NCBI RefSeq assembly: GCF_010682105.1
Contig: NZ_JAAGWH010000036.1
Location: 32,167 to 96,166 of the forward strand
Reading direction: 5' to 3'
Length of the DNA: 64,000 nucleotides
Source of the DNA: Modestobacter muralis
GTDB taxonomy: Bacteria; Actinomycetota; Actinomycetes; Mycobacteriales; Geodermatophilaceae
In this document: piece after piece, positions 17,801-26,266 of the stretch
Layout of the letters: the number at the start of each line of letters is the position of its first letter
Position numbering within the stretch: the stretch's first letter is position 1
Program-made: the position numbers and the translations under genes
The notes under the pieces: generated by a model
The model's input: only the letters and a program-made list of their open reading frames with translations
Told to the model about the DNA's origin: nothing
Databases searched by the model: none

Positions 17801-18071
17801 TGTCGCGCACACCGTTGCCACGCACCACCTGGCCGCTGGCGAGCCGGAACTCGCTGCCGCCGCTGCACAGGTCGCGCTGCAGGCCGGGAGCTTCGAGGAC
17901 GCACCCCTGCTGGACCTGGTCGCCGCTTGCGACGCACAGGGCGACCGAGCGGAGGCCGACGCCTACGTCGCCCGGATTCTGGCCAATCACGACGCAGAGG
18001 TCGAAGAAGACCTGCCACCCAGGACAGCCGACATCTTGTTTCGACGACAGCGGGCCAATCCCACTGGTTGA
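14799..18071 (+). CDS. Membrane LysM protein with C-terminal BTAD/winged-helix regulator domain
   Basis: 1090 residues from GTG 14799. Order seen: hydrophobic segments in the first 125 residues, LysM 1 (about 176-225, TYEVRRRDTLWALAERYLG), LysM 2 (about 246-304, ITVESGDTLWGISEDVTG), a Pro-rich linker, a membrane helix (about 377-400), a long cytoplasmic part, a winged helix near 830-935 (GGVTSERYATAIWPDEPD) and a BTAD helical repeat domain to the end. LysM binds peptidoglycan; BTAD with a winged helix is found in SARP-type activators. The topology would put a cell-wall sensor outside and a DNA-binding domain inside. Overlap with the Tad genes suggests it senses wall or pilus state for the operon or for transfer. 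Targets are unknown. Confidence 0.85.
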   Translation: MTTSAVRLLKAVGALILLVLVIVIVPVLLTALHLVPHELPSLEQVGDVLTSPDDGQLLQVVLGAGAWVCWALFTASTVAEVVALTRARPVAALPGLRVFHQPVAALVAAVVVGLTVAPTTVGASSEGATVRPPLPAAAVFDAVPALAGPTVSAPAIHPVSDISAHEELPPTPLTTYEVRRRDTLWALAERYLGDPLRYPEIVQLNPANVGPDNKIAPGTVLVLPPDASGVAPADAGVVTPAPTVTEEITVESGDTLWGISEDVTGDGQNWRTAWEANRGRTEPAGEVFSDPDLIQPGWTLSIPGAKGETTAEAPAPQPTPPEPAPVPQPAPTPQPTPAPAGSAGPGTASPQTSEPTAPRVDPSPAPAEAPGDADSVLPATAFAGGGVLLAGVSLMALLRYRRRQFRHRRPGRLISSTPPELLHVERALQSAGSADVTWLDHALRSLAQELASVDGGRLPDVVAVCMTDDVLTLVLTSPAPRAPEPWTVDAAGTRWSIRRGDPLRYDERLRTHYFAPFPTLASVGITAEGEHWLLDLERVVSASLTGDADRVLDFLRFLAAELAHNTWSEMLRVTAVGFGAELAEINPDRFTYTQDIDKPVAALARRLESATEAMRVAETDVLTGRLHDIAADAWAPHVLLIGPHLPRGDPALEELLTALDRHPLRSGVAVVLAGGGDRTAGVRWELTIDDAGLLRVPALGLELRAQQLPAEEAAPLAQMLAMAAVTEDRPVPPAHGEQAWERDADGCGGLQVEARNDEPWPRLADPLTGTIDSVLPLPEQTYVDIAATTQRDVRALAPVTDDTVRNRVERADPGLDRDLADWDDPSSPRPKLTLLGPVQVCAQGSLPERNPRRQFYTEVVAYLATRPGGVTSERYATAIWPDEPDVVGKTKVRQSISVVRAWLGADPVTGADYLPSGLTAAAAGRYRIDGILIDADLFRRLRVRGQARGSAGVADLRAALGLVTGRPFDLPSLRQGAAGGYSWLVEENARLDHEYAAMIVDVAHTVATHHLAAGEPELAAAAAQVALQAGSFEDAPLLDLVAACDAQGDRAEADAYVARILANHDAEVEEDLPPRTADILFRRQRANPTG

Positions 18072-18237
18072 CCGGCTCTTGGGGCGGCCGTTGTTGTCGG
18101 CACGGCATCGACGCGGCCCCAGCGCCTGTCCGACCTCGAGGCTCGGGGACAGTGGGGAAGTAGGCCCGCGCTCGCCCCTAGCGGCTTCACTCGGGTCAAT
18201 GTCGAGTCCTTGAGGGCGTCTGCACCCCGTCTTGCCG

Positions 18238-18253
18238 ATACCCCCGGGGGTAT
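18238..18253. promoter_or_regulatory. CsoR/CstR-type operator upstream of cstR
   Basis: ATACCCCCGGGGGTAT is a perfect 16-base palindrome with the C/G tracts typical of CsoR-family operators. It ends five bases before the ATG of the cstR-like gene, so bound repressor would block transcription or initiation of the whole operon. Confidence 0.85.
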
Positions 18254-18258
18254 GTAGG

Positions 18259-18534
18259 ATGAAGCGCGTGGACATCCCCCAGGGCGAGCTCGCCGACGTC
18301 GTGAAGCGCCTCAACCGCATCCAGGGCCAGATCGGCGGCATCGTCCGGATGATCGAGGACGGCCGCGACTGTGCGGCCGTGGTCACCCAGCTGGCGGCCG
18401 CATCCAAGGCGCTCAACAAAGCCAGCTTCGCCGTGGTCAGCACCGGGATGCGCTATTGCTCGATCAACTCCGAGGAAGAGACGCGGGAGGTCGACCTCCG
18501 CGAGCTCGAGCGCCTGCTGCTCTCTCTCGCCTGA
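18259..18534 (+). CDS. cstR: CstR-type persulfide-sensing repressor (CsoR family)
   Basis: 91 residues, all-helical CsoR-family protein (LNRIQGQIGGIVRMIEDGRDC). The copper-sensing members use Cys-His-Cys. Here Cys38 and Cys67 are present, 29 residues apart, but the histidine position (63) is Gly. A Cys pair without His is the pattern of CstR, which senses persulfide and polysulfide and forms sulfur bridges. The chosen ATG excludes nine residues encoded in the operator. The downstream rhodanese, CstB-like and TauE genes, and the C/G palindromes at 18238 and 18911, support this assignment over copper sensing. Confidence 0.85.
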   Translation: MKRVDIPQGELADVVKRLNRIQGQIGGIVRMIEDGRDCAAVVTQLAAASKALNKASFAVVSTGMRYCSINSEEETREVDLRELERLLLSLA

Positions 18535-18571
18535 TGCGCGAACCCTGCTCGACGAACCGAAGGAGAGCACC

Positions 18572-18874
18572 ATGACTTCCATCTCCCAGCTGACGCCGAC
18601 CCAGGTCGCTGCCGAGACCTCCGCCCGTGTACTCGACGTGCGCGAGCCCGACGAGGTCGCCACCGGCGCCATCGCCGGCAGCGTCAACATCCCCCTCGGC
18701 GAGCTGGCCGCCCGCCAGGACGAGCTGGACCCCGCAACCCCGGTCATCACCGTGTGCCAGGGCGGGGGCCGTAGCCAGAAGGCCGCCGAGGCCCTGTCCG
18801 CTGCCGGCTACAGGGTGAGCAACCTCGACGGCGGCATGAACGCCTGGATCCAGGACGGCAAGCCGGTCGCCTGA
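18572..18874 (+). CDS. Single-domain rhodanese (sulfurtransferase)
   Basis: 100 residues with a strong AGGAGAG site. It is a complete small rhodanese domain: VLDVREPDEVATGAIAGSVN and the six-residue active loop CQGGGRS with the catalytic Cys. It should carry sulfane sulfur as a Cys persulfide between low-molecular-weight thiols and the other enzymes of the cluster. It lies 37 bases after cstR and is under the same operator. Confidence 0.9.
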   Translation: MTSISQLTPTQVAAETSARVLDVREPDEVATGAIAGSVNIPLGELAARQDELDPATPVITVCQGGGRSQKAAEALSAAGYRVSNLDGGMNAWIQDGKPVA

Positions 18875-18910
18875 TCGACCAGGTCGCGACCGTTCCTTCC
18901 TGACATCGAC

Positions 18911-18932
18911 ATACCCCTACCGGGTAGGGCAT
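18911..18932. promoter_or_regulatory. Second CstR-type operator, upstream of the persulfide dioxygenase gene
   Basis: CCCTACC-G-GGTAGGG (18915-18929) lies inside ATACCCC...GGGCAT. The flanks and C/G tracts resemble the operator at 18238. It is just upstream of the ATG at 18945, giving the dioxygenase and downstream genes their own CstR control point. Confidence 0.7.
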
Positions 18933-18944
18933 GAGGAGAGCACC

Positions 18945-20321
18945 ATGCAGATCGACATCATCGAGACCACCAGCCTGGGCGACCGCAGCTATCTGGTCAG
19001 CGACGCCGGCGTGGGTGTGGTCGTGGACCCTCAGCGCGACATCGACCGAGTCCAGGCGCTGGCAGCCGAGCGCGGCGTGGCCATCAGCCACGTTGTCGAG
19101 ACCCACGTGCACAACGACTACGTCACCGGCGGCCTTGAGTTGGCCCGGGTGACGGGCGCTGCCTACGTCGTCCCCGCCGGGGACACCGTGTCCTACGACC
19201 GAGTGCCGGCCTCCGATGGCGACGTGATGGTCGCCGGCCCGATGCGCCTGCAGGTCCTGCACACCCCCGGGCACACCCACCACCACGTCTCCTACGTGCT
19301 TGCCGACGCCGAGGGCACGGTGCAGGCGGTCTTCACCGGCGGATCCATGCTCTACGGCGCGACCGGACGTACTGATCTGCTGGGCGCTGAGCACACCGAC
19401 ACCCTCACCCACGCCCAGTTCCACTCGGTGCGGCGCCTGGCTGAGGAGCTGCCGGCTGGCACCGCGGTGTTCCCCAGCCACGGCTTCGGCAGCTTCTGCG
19501 CCGCCACCCCGACGAGCGGGACGGCATCCACGGTGGGGGAGCAGGCGAAGGTCAACCCGGCCCTCACTCAGGACGAGCAGTCCTTCGTCGACCAGCTCAT
19601 CGCCGGCCTCGGTGCCTACCCGGCCTACTACGCCCACATGGGGCCGATCAACGCCGCCGGCCCGGACCCGGTGGACCTGTCCGCCCCGCGCGCGGTAGAC
19701 GCCGCCGAGCTGGCCAGTCGCCTGGAGGCCGGGGAGTGGGTGGTCGACCTGCGGGCGCGGACCGCGTTCGCCGCCGGTCACCTGCCCGGGGCGCTGAACT
19801 TCGAGCTGAGCAACAACTTCCTCACCTACCTGGGCTGGCTCTATGACTGGGAGGCTCCGCTGACGCTCATCGGGGAGACCGAGCAGCAGGTCGCCGACGC
19901 CCGCCGCGAGCTGGTCCGCATCGGCGTGGACCGCCTCGCCGGAGCCGCGGTGGGCAGCCCCGAGGAGCTGGCTGCCGGCCGGGAGCTGGGCTCCTACCCG
20001 GTGTCGGACTTCGCCGGCCTGGCCGCTCAGCTCGACGATCACGGCGACAGCGTCGTCCTGGACGCCCGCCGCGACGACGAGCGCGCCACCGGCGGAGTGC
20101 GGGGCTCGATCCACATCCCGATCCACGAGCTGTCCGGGCGCATCGACGAGGTCCCGGCCGGTGAGGTGTGGGTCTACTGCGGCTCGGGGTACCGCGCCTC
20201 GATCGCGGCATCGATCCTGGCCCGCGCCGGCCGGCGCCCGGTGCTGGTCGACGGCGGATACGGCGACCCCGACACCGGGTCGGCTGCCGTCGGCCTGCAC
20301 ACCGAGTCCGTCGCAGTCTGA
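18945..20321 (+). CDS. Persulfide dioxygenase-rhodanese fusion (CstB-like), copy 1
   Basis: 458 residues. The N-terminal metallo-beta-lactamase fold of the ETHE1/PDO type (about 1-240) has the iron-ligand region ETHVHNDYVTGG, then HTPGHTHHHVSY and FPSHGFGSFC. A central rhodanese-like domain lacks Cys, and a C-terminal rhodanese has the active loop YCGSGYR. This is the three-part plan of CstB, which oxidises glutathione- or CoA-type persulfides to sulfite and can make thiosulfate. Length and order fit the family. It acts on persulfide from SQR; sulfite could leave through the TauE/SafE protein at 21.2 kb. Confidence 0.9.
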   Translation: MQIDIIETTSLGDRSYLVSDAGVGVVVDPQRDIDRVQALAAERGVAISHVVETHVHNDYVTGGLELARVTGAAYVVPAGDTVSYDRVPASDGDVMVAGPMRLQVLHTPGHTHHHVSYVLADAEGTVQAVFTGGSMLYGATGRTDLLGAEHTDTLTHAQFHSVRRLAEELPAGTAVFPSHGFGSFCAATPTSGTASTVGEQAKVNPALTQDEQSFVDQLIAGLGAYPAYYAHMGPINAAGPDPVDLSAPRAVDAAELASRLEAGEWVVDLRARTAFAAGHLPGALNFELSNNFLTYLGWLYDWEAPLTLIGETEQQVADARRELVRIGVDRLAGAAVGSPEELAAGRELGSYPVSDFAGLAAQLDDHGDSVVLDARRDDERATGGVRGSIHIPIHELSGRIDEVPAGEVWVYCGSGYRASIAASILARAGRRPVLVDGGYGDPDTGSAAVGLHTESVAV

Positions 20322-20334
20322 GGCGCGTCCTGCG

Positions 20335-20508
20335 ATGTGCCGAGCCGTTGCCTGCCGGACCTGCGGCCTGACCACCTGGTCGGGCTGCGGCCAACACGTC
20401 GACCGCGTCCTCGCCGGAGTCCCCTCCGCCCAGCGGTGCCCCGGTCACGACTCCACACCCCCCTCCACCGGCGGCGGTCGGCTACGCCGACTGCTCCGCC
20501 GGCCCTGA
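20335..20508 (+). CDS. Small cysteine-rich protein (zinc-ribbon-like)
   Basis: 57 residues from ATG 20335, 14 bases after the dioxygenase stop. MCRAVACRTCGLTTWSGCG and QRCPGH give six cysteines arranged C-x4-C-x2-C and C, C with His, which suggests a metal-binding knuckle. A basic tail follows (GRRLRRLLRRP-like). I recognise the N-terminal pattern as a recurrent small actinobacterial protein of unknown function. Its place inside a sulfur operon suggests a sulfur, metal or persulfide link, but that is inference. Confidence 0.65.
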   Translation: MCRAVACRTCGLTTWSGCGQHVDRVLAGVPSAQRCPGHDSTPPSTGGGRLRRLLRRP

Positions 20509-20583
20509 ACTCCCGGTCGCCACCGGCGCCCCCCACCTGGTGGCGACCGGGCTCTTCCTCAACCCAGAAAGCGGATCCACCTG

Positions 20584-21213
20584 ATGACCACTCCTGTCCT
20601 CATCGCCCCCGACGCCGTGGCCGCTCGGCTCGAAGACCCGGCCGCCCCCACGCTGATCGACGTCCGCACGCCTGCGGAGTACGAGACCGCTCACGTGCCC
20701 GGTTCGGTCAACATCCCGCTGCCTCTGGTGCAGGAGCACGCCCAGACCCTCGCCGCTGCCCTCGACGGGCCAGTCGTGCTGGTCTGCCAGGCCGGCGGCC
20801 GCGCCCGCACCGCTCACGACGCCCTCGCCTCCGCGGGAGCCGAGCAGCTGGCCGTGCTCGAGGGCGGCATGAACGCCCACACCGCCGGCGGGCACCCCGT
20901 CCGCCGCGGCCGCCAGCGCTGGGCACTGGAGCGCCAGGTCCGACTGGTCGCCGGCGGCCTCGTCGCGGCCAGCGTGCTGGCCTCCATCCGCTTCCCGAAG
21001 GCCCGCTTCCTGGCCGGCGGCATCGGCACCGGTCTGACTGTGGCCGCGGTGACCGACACCTGCGCCATGGGCGCAGCGTTGTCGGCCCTGCCCTACAACC
21101 GCGGCGGCAAGCCGGTCCAGCTCGACGACGTGGTGGCCGTGCTGCGTTCAGCCACCACCGACTCGGCCGGCCCCGCCACGCACACCACCGGTAGGAACGC
21201 CGCCACCTCGTGA
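20584..21213 (+). CDS. Rhodanese with C-terminal DUF2892 membrane domain
   Basis: 209 residues. The N-terminal rhodanese (LIDVRTPAEYETAHVPGSVN, active loop CQAGGRAR) is followed by a DUF2892/YgaP-type pair of helices (RLVAGGLVAASVLASIRFP, LAGGIGTGLTVAAVTDTC). Such proteins tether a sulfurtransferase to the membrane and have been proposed to hand sulfur or thiocyanate to a transporter. It overlaps the TauE gene by four bases, strong evidence for a joint function. A piece of a paralogue survives at 27608-27703. Confidence 0.9.
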   Translation: MTTPVLIAPDAVAARLEDPAAPTLIDVRTPAEYETAHVPGSVNIPLPLVQEHAQTLAAALDGPVVLVCQAGGRARTAHDALASAGAEQLAVLEGGMNAHTAGGHPVRRGRQRWALERQVRLVAGGLVAASVLASIRFPKARFLAGGIGTGLTVAAVTDTCAMGAALSALPYNRGGKPVQLDDVVAVLRSATTDSAGPATHTTGRNAATS

Positions 21214-21989
21214 TCGCGGCAGCGATCGGCCTCGGCCTGGTCATCGGCGCCCTCGTCGGGCTCCTGGGCGGCGGCGGGTCGATCCTGGCCGTGCCCGCCC
21301 TGGTCTACGTCGTCGGTCAGCCGCTGCCCCAGGCCGTGGCCACGTCGCTGCTGGTCGTCGGGATCACCGCCGTCGTCGCGCTGCTGCCCCGGTTGCGCGC
21401 CCGCCAGATCGCCTGGCGGATCGCACTGCTCTTCGGCGCAGCCGGGGCAGCGACGGCCTTCACGGGGGCCGCAGTCAACCGGCTGCTGCCCGAGGACGCC
21501 GTGATGGCGCTCTTCGCCGTGCTGATGGTCGCAGCCGGGCTGCGGATGCTGCAGGACAAACCCATTACCGGTGCTGCCTGCGCCACCGACCAGGGCACTG
21601 TGAACTGGCGCCGCTGCCTGCCCCGCACCCTCGCCGGAGGGCTCGTCGTCGGTTTCCTCACCGGACTTCTCGGCGTCGGCGGCGGGTTCCTCATCATCCC
21701 CGTGCTGGTGATCGTGCTCGGCCTGCCCATGACCACCGCCATCGGCACCTCGCTCGTCATCGTGGCCGTCAACTCCGCCGCCGGCTTCGCCGCCCACGCC
21801 AGCGACGCCGTCATCGACGTTCCCGTCGCGGCCGGTTTCACCGGAGCCGCGGTGGTCGCTGCGCTGATCGCGGCACGACTCGGAGCTCGCCTGGACACAG
21901 GCCGACTCAAGCGCTGGTTCGCCGGGCTCGTGTTCGCCGTCGCTTCACTCGTGGTCGTCCAGGTCGGTGTCAGCGTTGCTTCCAGCTGA
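21210..21989 (+). CDS. TauE/SafE-family anion exporter, copy 1
   Basis: 259 residues from GTG 21210. It is a polytopic membrane protein with the two-fold TauE/SafE repeat: LVGLLGGGGSILAVPALVYV near the start and LTGLLGVGGGFLIIPVLVIV in the second half. The family exports sulfite, sulfonates and related anions. Coupling to the membrane rhodanese and to the dioxygenase operon points to sulfite or thiosulfate export, preventing sulfite damage. Confidence 0.9.
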   Translation: MIAAAIGLGLVIGALVGLLGGGGSILAVPALVYVVGQPLPQAVATSLLVVGITAVVALLPRLRARQIAWRIALLFGAAGAATAFTGAAVNRLLPEDAVMALFAVLMVAAGLRMLQDKPITGAACATDQGTVNWRRCLPRTLAGGLVVGFLTGLLGVGGGFLIIPVLVIVLGLPMTTAIGTSLVIVAVNSAAGFAAHASDAVIDVPVAAGFTGAAVVAALIAARLGARLDTGRLKRWFAGLVFAVASLVVVQVGVSVASS

Positions 21990-22040
21990 CGGAACCACCC
22001 CCAGTTTGGCGGCGCGCTGAAGTCCCGGGAGTGTGGACCA

Positions 22041-22547
22041 GTGCCAGCGCCACGAAAGACCCTCAGGAGCCTCACCATCGCCACCACAACGAACCCCACG
22101 CCGGCAGCGGGACGGCGCTTCACCGCGACGACCGCGCTGTTGCTCACCTCCGCCGTCCTGCTGCTTGGCTGCTCGAGCACGAGCGGGGACCCGGCGGCGG
22201 CCACGAGCACCACGATGAGCGTCAGCTCGGCAGTCACCCTCGTCGACCCGGCCCAGGCGTTGGCCCTGGCAGCTCAGCAGGGGACCACTGTCATCGACGT
22301 GCGCACGCCCGATGAGTACCAAGCCGGCCACCTCGCGGGGGCCGTCAACATCGACGTCAGCGCGGAGACCTTCGCCGACCAGGTGAGCGCGCTCGACCCA
22401 GCCGCCTCCTACGTCGTCTACTGCCGCAGCGGGGCCCGCTCCGCCGCTGCCGCAGCTCAGATGGCCGACCTCGGCTTCACCGACATCGCCGATGCTGGCG
22501 CACTCGTCGATCTCACCGACGCTGGCGGCGCTACCGAGACCAGCTGA
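22041..22547 (+). CDS. Rhodanese lipoprotein
   Basis: 168 residues from GTG 22041. A signal peptide with lipobox (LTSAVLLLGC) precedes a Ser/Thr linker and one rhodanese domain (TVIDVRTPDEYQAGHLAGAV, active loop YCRSGARS). It would sit on the outer face of the membrane, able to accept sulfane sulfur outside the cell. The N-terminus before the signal helix is long (about 30 residues); an internal start is possible. Confidence 0.85.
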   Translation: MPAPRKTLRSLTIATTTNPTPAAGRRFTATTALLLTSAVLLLGCSSTSGDPAAATSTTMSVSSAVTLVDPAQALALAAQQGTTVIDVRTPDEYQAGHLAGAVNIDVSAETFADQVSALDPAASYVVYCRSGARSAAAAAQMADLGFTDIADAGALVDLTDAGGATETS

Positions 22548-22761
22548 CGCCGCTCGCACGGGCGCAGGCGCCCGCAGGCCGGCTGCGGACCGACCTGCGG
22601 ATCAAGACGCCTCCTCGCGGACGTCCGTCTTCCGTCGCCCAGAGTGGCGCCGAGAGCTCGCTACCTCGCCTGATCGCGGATGGCCTTTGCAGCGTTACCT
22701 CGCACGGGAGCCTCGCGACGCTGCGGCAGGTTGTCGGTGGGCAGGGCCTGTGGGCAGCGAC

Positions 22762-22899
22762 ATGTGGCGGTGTCAGGGATGTCACCGTTGCCTGCGGGCA
22801 GCTGATGTGTTTATCTCGACCGGTGAAGTGTGGATTGACTGCGGGGGTCACGCCGTTCTGCGTGTGCCTGTTTGCCGTCCTCCCGCTCGCCGTCGATGA
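22762..22899 (+). CDS. Possible small Cys-rich ORF
   Basis: 45 residues from ATG 22762, starting MWRCQGCHRCLRAAD. The C-x2-C-x2-C cluster plus two further cysteines could bind a metal. There is no good ribosome binding site and no recognised family, so it may be chance or a gene remnant. Confidence 0.25.
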   Translation: MWRCQGCHRCLRAADVFISTGEVWIDCGGHAVLRVPVCRPPARRR

Positions 22900-22973
22900 C
22901 CGGCTCTGTCCCGGTTGCTGCTCGCTCTGAGCGCCCAGCAACCGCAGCCCGCCATCGACATCGAGGACTCATC

Positions 22974-23156
22974 GTGCACAACTCTGCTACTTCCACTCTG
23001 GCCAGCGACGTGACTTCCTCGTCCGGGGCTGAGACCGTCCCCGAGTCGGGGAGTGAGCCGGCGGTCGCCGGGCGGTCCGATCGGGGCCTGATGAGTCGGC
23101 TCGGTCGCTGGGCGAGCGCCGCAACCGCAGGCCATCGGGACTGCGTCCCCTTCTGA
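22974..23156 (+). CDS. Possible small ORF of unknown function
   Basis: 60 residues from GTG 22974, with GAGG upstream. It is Ser/Thr/Ala-rich and ends in SDRGLMSRLGRWASAATAG. The end resembles the cytoplasmic start of a transporter, so it may be the N-terminal remnant of a deleted gene. No domain is visible. Confidence 0.25.
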   Translation: MHNSATSTLASDVTSSSGAETVPESGSEPAVAGRSDRGLMSRLGRWASAATAGHRDCVPF

Positions 23157-23292
23157 GCTCCTCGGCCGTAGGCAGCCGCCGCCGGGCAGCTCATGGCGTG
23201 ATGCTGGGGGATCGGCCGGCAGGGTGCGCGTGCTGGGCAGCGCCCGGGCGGTGGGGTAGCTCCTGTCGGTGACGCGCCGGAGGAGCCGGCGC

Positions 23293-23330
23293 GCGGAGGG
23301 CGCAGCAGTGGTCGGCGCTGCGCCCTCCGC
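23293..23330 (-). terminator. Terminator downstream of the SQR gene
   Basis: GCGGAGGGCGCAGC (23293-23306) and GCTGCGCCCTCCGC (23317-23330) form a perfect 14-bp stem with a 10-base loop, about 40 bases past the SQR stop codon on the minus strand. Confidence 0.75.
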
Positions 23331-23371
23331 GGCGATGTCGCGTCGGCGACGGAGTCAGCGCACCCGGCCGC

Positions 23372-24577
<1,206 letters not shown>

Positions 24578-24701
24578 GTCAGGTGCTCCTTCGGTGATCT
24601 GGTGGTGCGCTGTCTGCTGGACGTCGTTGTCTGCTGTGACATCGCGAGGTGACCAGAGCTCGGTCGTCCCACGAAGGGCCCCGCCTCAGGAGCAGGGGGT
24701 G

Positions 24702-26099
24702 TCAGCTGGGGGCGAGCCCCAGCTGGACGGCGCTGGAGTACTCGTCGTCGAGGTAGACAACGTCCCGGCCGGCCCGGTCGAGCAGGCTGGCGGCGATGGA
24801 GGCCCGGAACCCGCTGGCGCAGTGGACCCACAGGGTCGCCTCGGGGACCTCGTCGATGCGCTCGATGAGGCTGTGCAGTGGCACGTGCACCGATCCCGGG
24901 ATCGCGCCGGCGGCCCGCTCGTCGTCGCGGCGGACGTCGAGGACCACCCAGGGGTGGCCGTCGTCGTGGCCGTGCCCGGGCTGGCCGGAGGCGGCCTGCT
25001 GGCGCTGGGCGAGGTCGGCGAAGTTCGCGGTCGGGTAGCTGCGCGGCCCGTCCTCCCCGGCCAGGGCCGCAACCGGCTCGGTGGAGGACCCCGCGGGGCG
25101 TTCGATGCCGATACGCACCAGCTGCCGCTGCGCGTCGGCGATCTGCTCAGGGGTGTCGGCGATCAGCGTCACTGGCGTCTCCCAAGGGATCAGCCAGCCC
25201 AGGTAGGTCGCGAACTGGGTGCCCAGGGCGACTGAGACCGAGCCGGACACGTGCGCGGCCGCGAACGTGCGGCGCTCCCGCAGGTCGACGATCCACTCGC
25301 CGGCGGCGATCCGCTTGCGGATCTCCTCGGGGTCGGTGACGTCGGCCGGGCTGAGGTCGGGCTCGCTGGGCCCCTGCTTGTTCCGGGCGCCCATGTGGGC
25401 GTAGTAGGCGGGGTACGCGTCCAGGCCGGCGAGCAGCCGGGTGACGAAGGTGTCCTCGTCGTCGGTGGTGAGCGCGTCGTTGACCTGCTTCTGCTCGCCG
25501 ATCGTGCTGCTGTCCCCGCCGGTGGCCGAGCCCGAGGAGCAGAAGGACCCGAACCCGTGGGTGGGGTAGACGCGGGTCTCATCGGGCAGCTCGGTGGCCA
25601 GTCGGCGCGCCGAGCGGTACTGGTCGCGGGTGAGCCCCTCGGCGTCGGCCGGCCCCAGCAGGTCGGTGCGGCCCACGCTGCCGAACAGCAGCGACCCACC
25701 GGAGAACAGTGCCGGAGGTGTGCTGCCGTCGGGCTCGGACACCACGTAGGCGACGTGGCCGTGGGTGTGCCCAGGGGTGCCCAGGACGGCCACCTGCAGG
25801 GCGCCGACCTCGAGCTGGTCGCCGTCGACCACGGTGCGGTCCCCGACCGTGATGTCCTCTCCGCCGGGCACCACGTACGTCGCGCCGGCGGCGGCGGCCA
25901 GGGCGTAACCGCCGGTGACGTAGTCGTTGTGCCGGTGGGTCTCCACCACCAGCGACAGCGTCAGCGCACGGTCGGTGAGCAGCTGCTGCACCCGGTCTAT
26001 GTCGCGCTGTGGGTCGATGACCAGCGCGGTGACACCGTCGTGCACCACGTAGCTGCGGTCTCCCAACGCGTCGGTGGCGATGACCTCGACCTCGAGCAT
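24702..26099 (-). CDS. Persulfide dioxygenase-rhodanese fusion (CstB-like), copy 2
   Basis: 465 residues with the same plan as the copy at 18.9 kb: MBL/PDO domain (ETHRHNDYVTGG, GTPGHTHGHVAY, YPTHGFGSFC), a central Cys-less rhodanese-like domain and a C-terminal rhodanese (active loop HCASGFR). A His/Gly/Asp insert (GQPGHGHDDGHP) precedes the last domain. It differs clearly from copy 1, so it is probably a separate acquisition and not a recent duplicate. The start lies 20 bases from the bipartite regulatory motif at 26115-26154 and the gene runs into sqr, so SQR and PDO are likely co-induced. Confidence 0.9.
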   Translation of the reverse strand: MLEVEVIATDALGDRSYVVHDGVTALVIDPQRDIDRVQQLLTDRALTLSLVVETHRHNDYVTGGYALAAAAGATYVVPGGEDITVGDRTVVDGDQLEVGALQVAVLGTPGHTHGHVAYVVSEPDGSTPPALFSGGSLLFGSVGRTDLLGPADAEGLTRDQYRSARRLATELPDETRVYPTHGFGSFCSSGSATGGDSSTIGEQKQVNDALTTDDEDTFVTRLLAGLDAYPAYYAHMGARNKQGPSEPDLSPADVTDPEEIRKRIAAGEWIVDLRERRTFAAAHVSGSVSVALGTQFATYLGWLIPWETPVTLIADTPEQIADAQRQLVRIGIERPAGSSTEPVAALAGEDGPRSYPTANFADLAQRQQAASGQPGHGHDDGHPWVVLDVRRDDERAAGAIPGSVHVPLHSLIERIDEVPEATLWVHCASGFRASIAASLLDRAGRDVVYLDDEYSSAVQLGLAPS

Positions 26100-26114
26100 C
26101 TGGGACCCCTCACT

Positions 26115-26154
26115 TGTAAATGTCCGTACCTAATGCTTGGATTGACCGTACATT
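26115..26154. promoter_or_regulatory. Bipartite regulatory motif between divergent dioxygenase and rhodanese genes
   Basis: TGTAAATGTCCG (26115-26126), 17 bases, then GACCGTACATT (26144-26154). The outer parts form an inverted repeat (AATGTCCG and CGTACATT, 20 bases apart). The same two blocks with the same 17-base spacing occur in reverse at 35020-35059. It lies between the PDO start at 26099 and the rhodanese start at 26267. Confidence 0.65.
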
Positions 26155-26266
26155 AAGAAGTGGGCGGTTGCCAGGGGTCGCTCGGCCCTGCAGGAAGCGT
26201 GTGCGGCTGCCGCCGCCGGGCAGGCGCCCGCAGTCGTTTTGTGTCGTTCACCGGAGAGGACTTCCC

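Larger units (their letters stand above)
22548..23292. other. Intergenic region with two weak small ORFs
   Basis: About 745 bases without a convincing gene, between the sulfur operon on the plus strand and the SQR gene on the minus strand. Two short frames (22762-22899 and 22974-23156) are listed separately with low confidence. A GC-rich inverted repeat just after 22547 may end the upstream operon. Confidence 0.5.

Noticed and set aside
18259..18534. Copper-sensing CsoR
   Set aside because: The His ligand position is Gly and the neighbours are sulfur genes, with no copper ATPase or chaperone nearby.
18747..20375. 542-residue minus-strand frame
   Set aside because: Antisense shadow of the persulfide dioxygenase gene, with no family-like composition.
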